Source: Litchfieldella xinjiangensis
GTDB taxonomy: Bacteria > Pseudomonadota > Gammaproteobacteria > Pseudomonadales > Halomonadaceae
Direction of reading: 5' to 3'
DNA: 64,000 bases
NCBI RefSeq assembly: GCF_000759345.1
Contig: NZ_JPZL01000001.1
Span: 682,001 to 746,000 of the forward strand
Shown: one piece after another, positions 54,008 to 64,000 of the stretch
Layout of the letters: every line of letters begins with the position of its first letter
Numbering within the stretch: the stretch's first letter is position 1
Notes under the pieces: model-generated
What the model was told of the DNA's origin: nothing
The model's input: the letters and a program-made list of their open reading frames with translations, nothing else
The model's database searches: none
Made by a program: the position numbers and the translations under genes

Positions 54008-55485
54008 CAGCGCGCCTCCTGTCGGCGAAAGTGATGCTTGAGCGTCTCGAGCTGGTCGATGAAGAGCGCCTCCTTGCGTGCATCGTCCAGGCAGCGAAGG
54101 TCGAGATGAAAGGCCCCGTCGCGCAAGCGTCCGATGACCGGGCGCGGCAGGCTGCGAAACGCCCGTTCCAGAAGGCGCAAGGCACGTTCCCGTCCCTGAC
54201 GATCCACGCCGCGTGGGGTCCAGACCAGCGCGCGACTGGGTAAGCGGTCGACGGGCAGCGAACCACTGCCGAGCTGGCTCATGCAGGGCCTGAGTGCCAC
54301 CTCGAAATCGTCCAGCACGTCATTGCAATGCACCCATAGCCGCTCCCCCGTCGCTTCGATCTCGCTTTCCGGCCGGGAGAGCATCGCCAGCGTCGGTACA
54401 TGCTGGCTCGGATCGTCGCTATCCCGATAGATACGCAGTGTCGCTTCCAGTGCCGCGAGGGTGAGCTTGTCGAGTCGCAAGGCCCGCTTCAGTGGGTGCC
54501 GCTTGATGGTGTCGATCAGGGAGCGACGGCCCACGATGATACCCGCCTGGGGCCCCCCCAATAATTTATCCCCACTGAACGTGACGACATCGGCCCCTGC
54601 CGCAATGGAATCGCGGGGCTGGGCCTCGTATGGAAGGTCATACGCAGCAAGATCGGTCAAGGCGCCGCTGCCAAGATCGACCAGCAAGGGGACCCCCCTT
54701 GCGTGGGCAATGTCGGCCAGGATGTGCTCGGGAACGCTTTTGGTGAAGCCCGTGATGGCGTAGTTGGAGGTATGCGCCTTGACGATCAGACCGGTATCTT
54801 CATTCATGGCGGCTTCGAAATCCCGCGCATGCGTGCGGTTCGTGGCCCCCACTTCATGCAGCCGACACCCGGCCGCCTGCATGATGTCCGGCATGCGAAA
54901 AGCCCCGCCGATCTCGATCAGCTCACCTCGCGAGATCACTGCCTCGCGACCGGCACCCAAGGCTCCAAGACTGAGGACCACGGCACCGGCGTTGTTGTTG
55001 ACCACCGTGGCAGCCTCAGCCCCGGTGAGTTCGCAAAGCAGGGATTCGACCAGCCTGTCACGATCGCCCCGACCGCCGCTCTCCAGATCGTATTCGAGCG
55101 CCACAGGGTCACGTGCGGCTTGGGCCATCGCCTCGATGGCCGACTCGGCCAGGGGCGAGCGCCCAAGATTGGTGTGAATGACCGTGCCGGTCAGGTTGAA
55201 TACGACACGGCTGTTGGGACGCGAGAGTCGCTCCAGACAGTCCATGACCTGCCCCACCAGGCTATCGGGGCTTGCGGCATCGTTGAGGGACGCCGACGCT
55301 GGGGTCGAGGTCGTTGTGGCTGCCTCATGCAGCTGCGCGCGTATGTCATCCAGCGTTTGCCGCACTGCGCGTCGCACCAGGCGTCGCCCATATCGGGCAC
55401 TCGCCTCCTGCACACCGGGATGCATCAGCAGCGCATCGACCGCCGGAAGTTGGCGTCTAACATCCATTGTCGTCTTCATGTCCAT
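54007..55485 (-). CDS. selA: L-seryl-tRNA(Sec) selenium transferase
   Basis: 492 residues, a PLP enzyme that converts Ser-tRNA(Sec) to Sec-tRNA(Sec). The [11 protein letters not shown] opening matches SelA, and the Schiff-base lysine is in [12 protein letters not shown]. The start is uncertain: ATG at 55485, 55479 or 55467 in frame, with no clear ribosome-binding site. It directly precedes selB. Confidence 0.94.
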   Translation of the reverse strand: MDMKTTMDVRRQLPAVDALLMHPGVQEASARYGRRLVRRAVRQTLDDIRAQLHEAATTTSTPASASLNDAASPDSLVGQVMDCLERLSRPNSRVVFNLTGTVIHTNLGRSPLAESAIEAMAQAARDPVALEYDLESGGRGDRDRLVESLLCELTGAEAATVVNNNAGAVVLSLGALGAGREAVISRGELIEIGGAFRMPDIMQAAGCRLHEVGATNRTHARDFEAAMNEDTGLIVKAHTSNYAITGFTKSVPEHILADIAHARGVPLLVDLGSGALTDLAAYDLPYEAQPRDSIAAGADVVTFSGDKLLGGPQAGIIVGRRSLIDTIKRHPLKRALRLDKLTLAALEATLRIYRDSDDPSQHVPTLAMLSRPESEIEATGERLWVHCNDVLDDFEVALRPCMSQLGSGSLPVDRLPSRALVWTPRGVDRQGRERALRLLERAFRSLPRPVIGRLRDGAFHLDLRCLDDARKEALFIDQLETLKHHFRRQEAR

Positions 55486-55574
55486 GCCCAAGGTCGCAAA
55501 TCAGCCCCTATGGCATAGCATGATGGGGCGCCCCGCGTCCACGCCCCGGCCAAGGTCGTTCTTGCGAAGGCACA

Positions 55575-56552
55575 TCATCCCTCGGCGATGAACAAGGGGT
55601 TATACCCGCTACGCTGGAACTCCCCCTCTTCGGCCAACAGCAAATCGAGCGCCAGGCTGGCCAGATCATCGGCGATCGGCTCAGCCTGGGCATCGCTTTC
55701 GCGCAGCACGATCTTTAGATAGCTGTGGCAGTCGCCACAGGTTTCCGCCTGAACGGGAAGAAGCTGCTCCCCCGCCTCATCCTCGAGCCCCAGATAGCTG
55801 ATCTTGCCACTTTGATCGCAAACGCTGCACTTGGAGCGCTCGAGATACCACTGCGTGGCACATAGCCCGCACACCAGGTAGCGGACGCCACTTCGCTCCT
55901 GCTCGATCTGGATGATACTGGAAGACGGTGCCGACCCACAGCAGGGACATAACGCGCGTGCCTCGGATTCGGGGCGTTCGGGTGCGCGTGGGAGTCGTTG
56001 TGCCATACGGACCCAGGCGACCTGCATGGCCGCAGCCACCAGCGGCATCACGCCTCGCCGTGACGGGTCACCAGGATGACGATCGAGGATATCCTCGATC
56101 AGGCTCTGTAGTTCATTTGCCTCCAGGCCACGTAGTTGATCGAGCAGCGGACGCTGAGCGTCACCCACGTGCAGCTCGAGCGCGTCGAGAAGCGCAGCGA
56201 GCTCGCTTTTTACATCGATATCACGTTTCAGTGCATCGATACCCAACGGGGGCATACCATGCTTCAACGCCATGTCGAAGGCATCGGGTTCGGGCAGCCA
56301 TGTGGGGGTCGATGTCTCAAGGACCCGATGCTGAGCGTGGGCCACCTGTCCCATGAAGGCCAGGAAGTCTGACAGCGGCTCGACCGTCTCGGACAAGCCC
56401 TTCAACCGCTGGGCACGCTCAGCAAACAGGCCAGCCTCGGGGAGCACCACCGATGGCGGATCCATGATGCCTACCGGGGCATTTCCGTATGCGTGACTCA
56501 CTGTAACTCCTTGATCCTCGGTAGCCGTCTTGAGCGGCTGGGTTGCGGTCAT
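55575..56552 (-). CDS. fdhE: Formate dehydrogenase accessory protein FdhE
   Basis: 325 residues with four pairs of cysteines in its C-terminal half (CPCCGS, CGLCATQW, CSVCDQ, CGDCHSY) that form the zinc/iron rubredoxin-like sites of FdhE. It helps mature the respiratory formate dehydrogenase. The ATG at 56552 overlaps the fdoI stop (ATGA); upstream codons are inside fdoI. Confidence 0.92.
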   Translation of the reverse strand: MTATQPLKTATEDQGVTVSHAYGNAPVGIMDPPSVVLPEAGLFAERAQRLKGLSETVEPLSDFLAFMGQVAHAQHRVLETSTPTWLPEPDAFDMALKHGMPPLGIDALKRDIDVKSELAALLDALELHVGDAQRPLLDQLRGLEANELQSLIEDILDRHPGDPSRRGVMPLVAAAMQVAWVRMAQRLPRAPERPESEARALCPCCGSAPSSSIIQIEQERSGVRYLVCGLCATQWYLERSKCSVCDQSGKISYLGLEDEAGEQLLPVQAETCGDCHSYLKIVLRESDAQAEPIADDLASLALDLLLAEEGEFQRSGYNPLFIAEG

Positions 56553-57223
56553 TGCCCCGCTATACGATCCAGGGACTCTTTCCGCCGGCGCTCTTCGTCC
56601 ATCTTTTCCTGATACCACAGATCATGATGGTGCTTGGCCCAGGCCTTACTGACGCGCCCACGCACCATGGCTTGAAACGAGCCCTTCACCCAGATCCCCG
56701 AGTAGATATGGATGATCAAGGTGATGATGGCCAGAAACGCCACGAAGGCATGCAGCAGCGCGCCGAGGCGCAACAGGGTGATTGGCATGGCGTCGGCAAA
56801 ATAAGGCTGCCAAATAATGACCCCAGTGACCAGCAGGACGGGGACGCTGAATACCATGATCCAGTAAACGAGCTTTTGGCCGGCATTGCTTTTGCCCACC
56901 GGTGGCAACTTCTCGTCCCGGTTGCTGAGCACATCCTTGATCTGCTTCAGCCACTGGATATCGTGGCGCTTGATGAGACTGTCCTTGAAAAAGCGTACCG
57001 CCATGATGGCGAAGAATACGCTCATGAACACCCCGATGAAGGGGTGCAGAATCCGCGTCATGATCGGCCCGCCGAACAAGGCGGTGAATCCCCAGAAGAA
57101 CGGATGAAACAGGGCCAGCCCGCTAAGCACCAGCAGCACGAAGCTGATGGCGATCGTCCAGTGGTTCAGACGCGAGAACCACCCATAGCGGAGTATGCCT
57201 CGTTCCTTTTTGGACTGGCTCAT
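56549..57223 (-). CDS. fdoI: Formate dehydrogenase cytochrome b556 subunit
   Basis: 224 residues, integral membrane, with about four hydrophobic segments and histidines in the first ([18 protein letters not shown]) and in the fourth ([22 protein letters not shown]) that should bind two b haems. It passes electrons from the beta subunit to the quinone pool. It overlaps fdoH by 4 bases. Confidence 0.92.
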   Translation of the reverse strand: MSQSKKERGILRYGWFSRLNHWTIAISFVLLVLSGLALFHPFFWGFTALFGGPIMTRILHPFIGVFMSVFFAIMAVRFFKDSLIKRHDIQWLKQIKDVLSNRDEKLPPVGKSNAGQKLVYWIMVFSVPVLLVTGVIIWQPYFADAMPITLLRLGALLHAFVAFLAIITLIIHIYSGIWVKGSFQAMVRGRVSKAWAKHHHDLWYQEKMDEERRRKESLDRIAGQ

Positions 57224-58140
57224 GTGCGGTCCTCCTCATGCGTCTCGGCGTCTTCGACCTCATCGTACTCTTCCTTGGGCACCTCTTTAGGCCCCTGGGT
57301 CGCGTAATGGAAGAAGCCCGTCAGTGCCGCCAGACCGATGGCCACCGAGGCCAGGGGCTTGGTCACTCCCTTCCAGGCATCCACCAGCGGACTTATGCGT
57401 GGATCGTTGGGCAAGCCATTATAGATCTCCGGCTTGTCGGCATGCTGCAGGACATAGATGACGTGAGTACCACCTACGCCTTCGGGGTCGTAGATACCGG
57501 CATTCTCGAAGCCTCGCCCATGAAGGTACTCGGTGCGCGACTGAGCCAGCTCGTGCATGTCTTCGCGGGTACCGAACATGATCGACCCCGTGGGGCACGA
57601 TTTGACGCAGGCCGGCTCCAGACCATGAAAGACGCGGTCTGAACACAGCGTGCATTTATAGGCCTTGGAGTCTTTCTTCGAGATACGCGGGATATCGAAG
57701 GGACACCCCGCCACGCAGTAGCCGCAGCCGATGCAGTGCTCTGAATTGAAATCGACGATGCCGTTGGCGTACTGAACGATCGCTCCCGGTGCCGGGCACG
57801 CTTCGAGGCAGCCCGGCTCGGCGCAGTGCATGCAGTTGTCCTTGCGGATCAACCATTCCAGATTACCCTGCTCGTCCTCGTATTCGTTGAAGCGCATCAC
57901 CTCCCAGCTATTCGGTGAGAGATCCACGGGGTTGTCATAGACCCCCACGCACTCGCCTACGTCATCGCGTAAATCGTTCCACTCGGAACACGCCACCTGA
58001 CAGGCCTTGCAGCCAATGCAGCGCGACACGTCGATGAGTTTCGTGACCCGTTCCACCCCGCCATCGCGTACCTGGGGCGACGGCGGTGAGGTCGCCGAGC
58101 GGGCGGTGATATTTTGCAGATTGATCTGATCGCCTCTCAT
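57220..58140 (-). CDS. fdoH: Formate dehydrogenase iron-sulfur subunit
   Basis: 306 residues with four ferredoxin-type cysteine clusters ([43 protein letters not shown]...CVKSC) for four [4Fe-4S] centres. A C-terminal membrane helix ([21 protein letters not shown]) anchors it. It carries electrons from FdoG to FdoI. It ends 4 bases into fdoI and starts 9 bases after the fdoG stop. Confidence 0.94.
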   Translation of the reverse strand: MRGDQINLQNITARSATSPPSPQVRDGGVERVTKLIDVSRCIGCKACQVACSEWNDLRDDVGECVGVYDNPVDLSPNSWEVMRFNEYEDEQGNLEWLIRKDNCMHCAEPGCLEACPAPGAIVQYANGIVDFNSEHCIGCGYCVAGCPFDIPRISKKDSKAYKCTLCSDRVFHGLEPACVKSCPTGSIMFGTREDMHELAQSRTEYLHGRGFENAGIYDPEGVGGTHVIYVLQHADKPEIYNGLPNDPRISPLVDAWKGVTKPLASVAIGLAALTGFFHYATQGPKEVPKEEYDEVEDAETHEEDRT

Positions 58141-58149
58141 CTCGCCTCC

Positions 58150-61100
58150 TTACAGCTTGTCGACCCGGACCAGGAACGACTTGAATTCCGGCGTCTGGGT
58201 GTTGGCATCGCCCACGAAGGGCGTCAGCGCATTGGTCAACTGCGCCTTCTTGGTCTCACCCAGATACCCCCAGTGGATCGGTATCCCGATCTGATGGATG
58301 GTCCTGTCGCCCATCTGCAGTGGGCGGATACGCTTGGTCACCACGGCCACCGCATCGACATGACCGCGCTTGGAGCTGACCCGGACCCGGTCGCCCTTCT
58401 CGATCCCCAACTCGTTGGCCAAGGTTTCACCGATCTCGATGAACTTTTCCGGCTGCATGATGGCATTGAGCCGTGCATGCATCGTCCAGTAGTGGAAGTG
58501 CTCGGTCAGCCGGTAGGTCGTCGCGGCGTACGGATACTCTTCCAGCGTGCCGAAGTTTTCACGATCCTGCTCGAAGACCCGTGCCGCTGGATTGTGCTTG
58601 GACAGCGGGTTGTTCGGGTGCAGGGCGTTATTGGCGACCGGCGTCTCGAACGGCTCGTAGTGCTCGGGGAAAGGCCCTTCCACCATACGCTCACGCGCGA
58701 ACAGTTGACCGCGCCCGGTCTGGTTCATGATGAACGGACCTAGCCCAGCGGAGGGCGGCGAGGTCACCGGGAAATCGGGAACATCCGCCCCCACCCAACG
58801 ACTGCCGTTCCACCATACCAGCGCCTTGTTCGGCGCCCAGGGCGTGCCATCGGGGCGTGCCCCGGCCCGGTTATAGAGGATGCGGCGGTTGGCCGGCCAG
58901 GCCCAGGCCCAACCCAGCGTCATGCCGATCCCGTACGGGTCGGAATTGTCACGCCGTGCCATCTGGTTGCCATCCTCGGTCCAGCAACCGGCAAATAGCC
59001 AACAGCCGCAGGCAGTCGACCCGTCGGCACGTAGTGTGCCGAAATCACCGACCTGCTCACCACGACCACAGATGAGATTCTGATTCTCGTCGTAGACGTC
59101 CTCGAGCGCCCAGCCGTTGTATTCCCGCGCCAACTCCTCCGGCCGCGGCTCTTCCGGGCGCCGGTAGGGCCATGTCAGGTTGAGAATGGGATCGGGGAAC
59201 GGCCCCCCCTCTTCGCGGTACATGGCCTGAAGGCGATGGAACAGACCCGCAATGATTTCGACATCCGGCTTCGCCTCACCGGGAGGCGGCGCCGCACCCC
59301 AGTGCCACTGGAGCCACCGCGCACTATTGACGATAGTGCCGTTTTCCTCGGCAAAGCAGGTTGTGGGCAGCCGGAATACCTCGGTCTGGATCTCGCTGGG
59401 ATCCACGTCGTGTAACTCACCGCGGTTCTTCCAGAATTCCGCCGTCTCGGTGGAAAGCGGATCCATGACGACCAGGTACTTCAGGTTCGACAAGGAGGCC
59501 GTGACTTTCTCCTTATGGGGGAAGGCCGCCAACGGATTGAAACCTTGGCAAAAGTAGCCGTTGACCTCGCCCTGGCTCATACGTTCGAAGGTATGCAGCA
59601 CGTCGTAGAGATTGACGCTCAGCTTGGGCAGCCAGTCATAGCACCAATCGTTTTCCTCGGTCGCGGCTTCGCCGAACCACGCCTTCATCAGGCTGACGTG
59701 GAAACGCTCGTAATTGCGCCAGTAGGAGACCTCATCGGGTACCAGGGGCGCCCGGGCACGCTCGGCGATATATTCCTGATAATCCTGCTCCTCAGAGCCC
59801 GCCAACTGCATATAGCCAGGCAGCAGGTTCGAGAGCAGCCCGAGGTCGGTCAGGCCCTGAATGTTGGAGTGGCCGCGAAGGGCATTCACCCCGCCACCGA
59901 GCATACCCATATTACCCAGAAGCAATTGCACGATGGCCGCAGTACGGATGATCTGCGAGCCGATCGAGTGCTGTGTCCAGCCCAGGGCATAGAGAATGGT
60001 CATGGTCTTATCCGGCACGACCGTCTCGGCAATCATGTTCCAGACGCGCTCGATCTTGTGACGAGGCGTACCGCAAACACTCTGCACGACGTCCAGCGTG
60101 TAGCGGCTGAAATGCGCGCGCATCAGCTGGAAGACGCAGCGCGGATGCTGCAGCGTCTCGTCACGCCGTGCGAAGCCATCCTCGTCATGCTCGTAATGCC
60201 AGGTTTCGGTATCGTAGCTGCCACTCTCGGCATCGAAGCCCGTGAAGAGCCCGTCATCGAAGCCGAAGTCCTCGCGTACGATCAAGCTGGCATCGGTGTA
60301 CTCACGCACATATTCGTGGTGGAACTGATCGGTCTCGATCAGGAAATTGATCAGGCCGCCCAAGAAGGCGATATCCGTCCCTGTACGGATCTCCGCGTGA
60401 AAATCAGAAACTGCCCCGGTCCGTGTGAAACGGGGGTCAACCGAAATCAGGCGGGCATCGTTCTTTTCCTTGGCCTCCATGACCCAGCGGAAACCCACGG
60501 GATGCGCTTCGGCAGAATTGCCGCCCATGGAAAGAATCAAATTGGCATTGCGGATGTCGACCCAGTGATTGGTCATGGCACCGCGACCGAATGTTGGGGC
60601 AAGACCTGCCACCGTCGGTCCGTGTCAGACGCGCGCCTGGTTGTCGAAAGCCAGCATGCCGAGACTGCGTACTACCTTGTGGGTGAGATAGGCCGTCTCG
60701 TTGGATGATGCAGACGCAGCCAGAAACCCGGTCGTGACCCAGTGATTGACCGTGTTGCCCTGCTCATCCTGGCCAACGAAGTTGGCATCGCGATCATCCT
60801 TCATGTGCCGGGATATGCGATCCAGCGCCTCAGGCCAACTGATGCGTTTCCATTCGTCGGTGCCCGGCTCGCGAACCATTGGATGGGAGAGCCGCGAGCG
60901 GCTTTTGACGAAATCGAGCAGCCCGGCACCCTTGGGACACAAGGAGCCACGGCTCACCGGATGATCCGGGTCGCCCTCGATATGGAAGATATCGTCGACG
61001 TTGTTAATGCTGGCATCGCCGCGGCTATAAAGCAGGACGCCACAGCCGACCGAGCAGTAGGTACAGTTATTGCGGGTGATCTTGGCGGCAGTCAGCTTGA

Positions 61101-61218
61101 AATGGCGAATCGATGCGACGGCCGGCTCCGGGGCGAACCCCATCATGGCCATGCTCGAGGTTGCCATGCCAGCAGCGCCGAGCTTGAAGAATTGACGTCG
61201 TGTGACGCGTAGGGTCAT
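58150..61218 (-). CDS. fdoG: Selenocysteine-containing formate dehydrogenase catalytic subunit
   Basis: 1022 residues if the in-frame TGA at 60625-60627 is read as selenocysteine (residue 198; E. coli FdnG Sec196). The residues on either side are ARV and HGPTVAGLAPTFGRGA, as in the known enzymes. A Tat signal (RRQFFKL) lies at the N-terminus, and a [4Fe-4S] CxxCxxxC motif (CTYCSVGC) follows; the rest is the molybdopterin domain. The ATG at 61218 was chosen because GGAGGAGG precedes it. Selenocysteine insertion genes are adjacent. Confidence 0.95.
60579..60627 (-). promoter_or_regulatory. SECIS-like hairpin at the TGA of fdoG
   Basis: Starting from the TGA at 60627, the minus-strand sequence can pair ACCGA with TCGGT, and an upper stem GGCA/TGCC is closed by a GGTCT loop. 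The loop resembles the conserved SelB-binding GGUCU of fdnG and fdhF SECIS elements. Confidence 0.7.
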
Positions 61219-61292
61219 GGTGCCTCCTCCCTGGGTCATGCTGTCCGCAGTAAAGCCGCGTAAAGCATGTGGCTATGACTAAAACGTAGCGA

Positions 61293-61337
61293 CTCTAAGC
61301 CGGTAAAGGCGAGTTTCGCTGTTTTGATTTGTAACAA
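61293..61337 (-). promoter_or_regulatory. FNR-like site and candidate -10 upstream of fdoG
   Basis: TTGAT-N4-AACAA (61324-61337) matches the FNR/Anr consensus at 9 of 10 positions. TAGAGT (61293-61298) is a candidate -10 about 44 bases from the site centre to its expected start, near the class II spacing. The same kind of site activates fdnGHI in E. coli. Confidence 0.4.
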
Positions 61338-61352
61338 GCTAGGTCGGTGGTA

Positions 61353-61787
61353 TTACTGCCCCTGGTTCTCGTCGGGGGAGTGGTTGGTACTGCCTTGGGT
61401 CTTGCCCTGACCGCCGGCATTGCCGCCGGCAGGGTTATCTGAGGTATCGCTGGATTGTTGTTCCGGCGTCGATGTTTCGTGGTCGGGAGCGTCCGTCGAG
61501 CCTGCGGGCACGGTCTGGAACAGGTCGTCGCCCTGGCTCTGGCCGCTGCCGGTCGTTTCGTCCGATTCGTTCATATCGGAACCAGTGATGCCACTGGTCG
61601 TGCCGGCCGAACCGGTCGTCAGCTCCTCGTGCTCACGCGGGGCGTTGGTCTCGCGCTCCACCATTTCAGGCGGCTGGGCTGTGCTCGTCTCTTCGGTGAC
61701 GTCATCATCGTTATACAGCTCACAGCCCACCAGCCAAGCGCTTGACGCCACGAGGAACGCCGATAGCAACGTCTTGCGTAGTGACAT
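61353..61787 (-). CDS. Low-complexity lipoprotein
   Basis: 144 residues with a signal peptide and lipobox (LVGC, lipidated cysteine at residue 22). The mature part is acidic and rich in serine, threonine, glycine and glutamine, with no recognisable domain; it may be disordered. The ATG at 61787 follows GGGAGG; upstream frames lie in the space before the terminator of the chemotaxis gene. Function unknown. Confidence 0.65.
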   Translation of the reverse strand: MSLRKTLLSAFLVASSAWLVGCELYNDDDVTEETSTAQPPEMVERETNAPREHEELTTGSAGTTSGITGSDMNESDETTGSGQSQGDDLFQTVPAGSTDAPDHETSTPEQQSSDTSDNPAGGNAGGQGKTQGSTNHSPDENQGQ

Positions 61788-61867
61788 GCCCCTACCCTCC
61801 CTGAAATTACGCTCCATTTCGCCTGCTACCAGCGTAGCCCACTGAGCCGCGGCATTTAAACGAGACC

Positions 61868-61900
61868 ATAAAAAAACCGGGGGACGCAAGTCCCCCGGTT
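61868..61900 (-). terminator. Rho-independent terminator of the chemotaxis gene
   Basis: An 11-base stem (AACCGGGGGAC / GTCCCCCGGTT) with a 4-base loop, followed on the minus strand by seven T, 23 bases after the chemotaxis-gene stop. Confidence 0.9.
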
Positions 61901-61922
61901 CCAGGCTGGCTAGTTGGAGAGT

Positions 61923-63632
61923 CTAGAATTCCGCCCACTCCAGCTCGCTTTCCTTGTTTGACTTCGCCGCAGGCTTCGCTGACGGGCCAGAGACCAATTG
62001 CGCTACCGCCTTGTGACTCGGCATGCCCTTGGCCTGAGCGTTTGGCGCCTTGAGGGCTCGCGGCTGCTCATTAGCGGATAGACGGAAGATCGCCACCGCC
62101 GACTCCAGCTGCGCGGCTTGTTCTTCGAGCGAAGCGGCGGCTGAGGAGGCCTGTTCCACCAGCGCGGCGTTCTGCTGGGTCACCTCGTCCATCTGCGACA
62201 CGGCGGTGTTGACCTGTTCGATACCCGAACTCTGCTCCTGGGAGGCTGCGGAAATCTCATCCATGATGTCGGTAACGCGCCCCACCGAGGACAGAATCTC
62301 CTTCATGGTGGCACCCGCACTCTCGACCAATGTCGACCCCTTGGCGACCTGTTCGCCCGAGGTTTCGATCAGGCGCTTGATCTCGCCTGCAGCTTCTGCG
62401 CTGCGACTTGCCAGGTTGCGCACTTCGCTGGCCACGACCGCAAAGCCGCGCCCCTGCTCACCGGCACGGGCCGCTTCTACCGAGGCATTCAGCGCGAGGA
62501 TATTGGTCTGGAAAGCAATCGAGTCGATGACGGTGATGATCTCACTGACCTTGCGCGAACTGTCAGAGATACCGTGCATGGTCTCGATGACCTCGTTGAC
62601 CACCTGCCCCCCGCGCCCTGCGGTACTGGAGGCTTCCTTGGCCAGACTGCTGCCCTGACGGGCGTTCTCGGCGTTTTGGCGCACCGTCGCGGTGAGCTGC
62701 TCCATACTGGCTGCGGTTTCCTGCAAGGAGGCTGCCTGTTCTTCGGTACGTGAAGATAGGTCGGCGTTACCGCTGGCAATCTCGCTAGCGCCGATGTGAA
62801 TCGAGCCACTGCTGTCGCGCACGGTGGACACCGTCTGGTAGAGACCACTCTGCATGTGCTGCATTGCAAGGAAGAGTTGGCCGATTTCGTTGCGGCCGCG
62901 GTCGGCGATCCCTCGTGACAGGTCGCCCTTGGCAATCAGCTCGAAATGCTCGACCGCCTCTTGCAAGGGGCGAATGATGATACGAACCATGGCAATACGT
63001 ACCGCCACGACACACCCGACCACTAATAGCAACACGGCCAGACCAATCATGGTATAGGTCGCCATCATGGTGGCAAAGCGTTCTCTGAGATTGCTGCCTC
63101 GGTCGCTGGCGAAAGTCACGAAATTCTGGTTAGCCTTGATAAACTCCTGGTTGATTGCGTCCCCGTCACGCTTGGCTAACCGATAACCGCTATCGTCGCC
63201 ACGCTTGAGCGCTTCAAGCTGCGGAACCAGACCCCGTTCCATCAGACGATTGAAGATCGTCTCAAGGGTATCGGCATAGGGACGGCCTAGTTCCGTCTTT
63301 GGCGCAGCGACAAAGTTGGCAAAGCGCTCCTTGGCGCCAACAAGGAAATCCTCGCCTGCCTCGAGATAACTCGCCGCCAGGGCATGTTGCCCTTCGTTCA
63401 GCGCATCGAGATGATTGAGAAAGCTCAACTGCGTGTCGGCGACGTTCACCTGAGCACGGTTGAGTTCATTGAGCTGCTGCACATTGATGATGTTGAGTTC
63501 TGACAGAGCCCCGGCGCCCATATTACTGGCGTTGTAGCCCAGAAAGGACACCAAACCGATCAATAAGGTAAAGAGCCCTAACACCGCGGTCAGGCTCGCC
63601 TTGACCGACAAGTTCCCCAAAAGACGTTTCAT
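61923..63632 (-). CDS. Methyl-accepting chemotaxis protein
   Basis: 569 residues. A membrane segment at about residues 12-34 is followed by a periplasmic four-helix-type region of about 150 residues, a second segment at about 188-212, a HAMP domain and the MA signalling domain with the conserved hairpin tip ([21 protein letters not shown]). The C-terminus ends EWAEF, like the CheR/CheB-tethering pentapeptide. The ATG at 63632 has GGGGA upstream. The ligand is unknown; the gene lies downstream of a sigma-28-type promoter. Confidence 0.9.
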   Translation of the reverse strand: MKRLLGNLSVKASLTAVLGLFTLLIGLVSFLGYNASNMGAGALSELNIINVQQLNELNRAQVNVADTQLSFLNHLDALNEGQHALAASYLEAGEDFLVGAKERFANFVAAPKTELGRPYADTLETIFNRLMERGLVPQLEALKRGDDSGYRLAKRDGDAINQEFIKANQNFVTFASDRGSNLRERFATMMATYTMIGLAVLLLVVGCVVAVRIAMVRIIIRPLQEAVEHFELIAKGDLSRGIADRGRNEIGQLFLAMQHMQSGLYQTVSTVRDSSGSIHIGASEIASGNADLSSRTEEQAASLQETAASMEQLTATVRQNAENARQGSSLAKEASSTAGRGGQVVNEVIETMHGISDSSRKVSEIITVIDSIAFQTNILALNASVEAARAGEQGRGFAVVASEVRNLASRSAEAAGEIKRLIETSGEQVAKGSTLVESAGATMKEILSSVGRVTDIMDEISAASQEQSSGIEQVNTAVSQMDEVTQQNAALVEQASSAAASLEEQAAQLESAVAIFRLSANEQPRALKAPNAQAKGMPSHKAVAQLVSGPSAKPAAKSNKESELEWAEF

Positions 63633-64000
63633 TTGATTTTCCCCGTAATTGCTGACCAAGCCATGCCCTGTGGTTTGCTATCGACATTGGCAGGATTACT
63701 GTGTCCTGCTCTCTGCGATACGGGGGATATCGGAAGCAAGAACCGAAACCTTAATCGTCAATGGTTCTTGATACTCTTAAATAAGCCTTTGTTTTTAAAC
63801 TAATTAAGAAAAATTAATACCGCTGAATGATACAATAATATTGTAAATATTTACGTATTTATACTAATAACCATAAAACGATATACACAATTTATCTCAA
63901 GCTTTCCAAACCTCTACAGCTGAAAGCACAGCGTCTATCCTTGCCATGAACCCGCAAGGATGCGCCCAAAACCATGTCACGACACAAGTTGACCTCTTCA
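63633..64000. other. AT-rich non-coding region at the right edge
   Basis: This 368-base stretch holds the promoter of the chemotaxis gene, a visibly AT-rich run (63760-63900), and an 8-base inverted repeat (63937-63944 with 63954-63961). A plus-strand ATG at 63974 might open a gene that runs off the window, but it has no good ribosome-binding site at the right distance. Confidence 0.5.
63727..63753 (-). promoter_or_regulatory. Sigma-28 (FliA)-type promoter for the chemotaxis gene
   Basis: On the minus strand TAAGGTTT-N11-TCCGATAT matches the FliA consensus at 13 of 16 positions with the exact spacer, about 95 bases upstream of the start codon. Chemotaxis receptors are typical sigma-28 targets. 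Confidence 0.65.

Noticed and set aside
60612-60627. Frameshift or nonsense mutation splitting formate dehydrogenase into two genes
   Set aside because: The two halves are in the same frame, separated by one TGA at the known selenocysteine position with a SECIS-like hairpin and adjacent selABC genes.
59515-60708. Long plus-strand frame (397 codons) antisense to fdoG
   Set aside because: It is a shadow of a strongly coding gene; no domain or ribosome-binding site supports it.
63974-64000. Plus-strand ATG at the right edge as the start of a gene
   Set aside because: Only nine codons are visible and no well-spaced ribosome-binding site; cannot be judged.
1-64000. CRISPR array, insertion sequence, prophage or attachment site
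   Set aside because: No regularly spaced repeats, transposase, integrase or paired direct repeats were seen.

Overview
The window looks like the chromosome of a halophilic gammaproteobacterium of the Halomonas type. The reasons are gene content (aerobic cobalamin pathway with CobN plus a ChlI/ChlD-type partner, PA0069-like radical SAM protein, PomA/MotB-type motor proteins, sn-glycerol-3-phosphate ABC transporter), high GC, acidic proteins and tight ATGA/TTGA gene coupling. The species is inferred, not shown. I see no insertion sequence, prophage, integrase or CRISPR array.

Region 1 (1-8097) is housekeeping: the 3' part of an RpiR-type regulator, a quinone oxidoreductase, a hypothetical protein, a CinA-like amidase with NAD synthetase (both linked to NAD metabolism), a glycerophosphodiesterase, a motA/motB pair behind a sigma-28-type promoter, and an aldehyde dehydrogenase.

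Region 2 (8076-40164) is a cobalamin supercluster. The minus-strand block chlID-cobB-cobW-cobN-cobG-cobH-cobI-cobJ lies behind a cobalamin riboswitch (about 26542-26765). A second minus block follows (cobL-cobE-cobM-cobF, a metallo-hydrolase, cobO-cobQ). cobK is inserted between the blocks on the opposite strand. Two BtuCDF/FecBCD-type ABC transporters sit tail to tail (26947-32455); the second is downstream of btuB, which has its own riboswitch (about 34425-34645) and a good promoter. A third minus block (cobT-cbiB-cobD-cobU-cobS-cobC plus a degenerate cobU paralogue) makes the nucleotide loop and has no riboswitch I can see. Together these encode the oxygen-dependent route from precorrin-2 to cobalamin, plus uptake. 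Not present here: the uroporphyrinogen-III methyltransferase, the cobalt reductase (CobR), and a dimethylbenzimidazole source (BluB).

Region 3 (40332-51388) holds a small helical protein, a radical SAM protein, a winged-helix protein, the ugpBAEC operon coupled to an inositol-monophosphatase-family gene, an exported protein of unknown function, a Glu/Leu-type dehydrogenase and small proteins.

Region 4 (51709-61218) is a selenocysteine locus: tRNA-Sec (selC), selB, selA, fdhE and the three subunits of a membrane-bound formate dehydrogenase. The catalytic subunit is read through an in-frame TGA at 60625-60627 followed by a SECIS-like hairpin. An FNR-like site lies upstream. selD is not in the window.

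Region 5 (61353-64000) holds a low-complexity lipoprotein and a methyl-accepting chemotaxis protein with a sigma-28-type promoter and a strong terminator; the window ends in AT-rich non-coding DNA.
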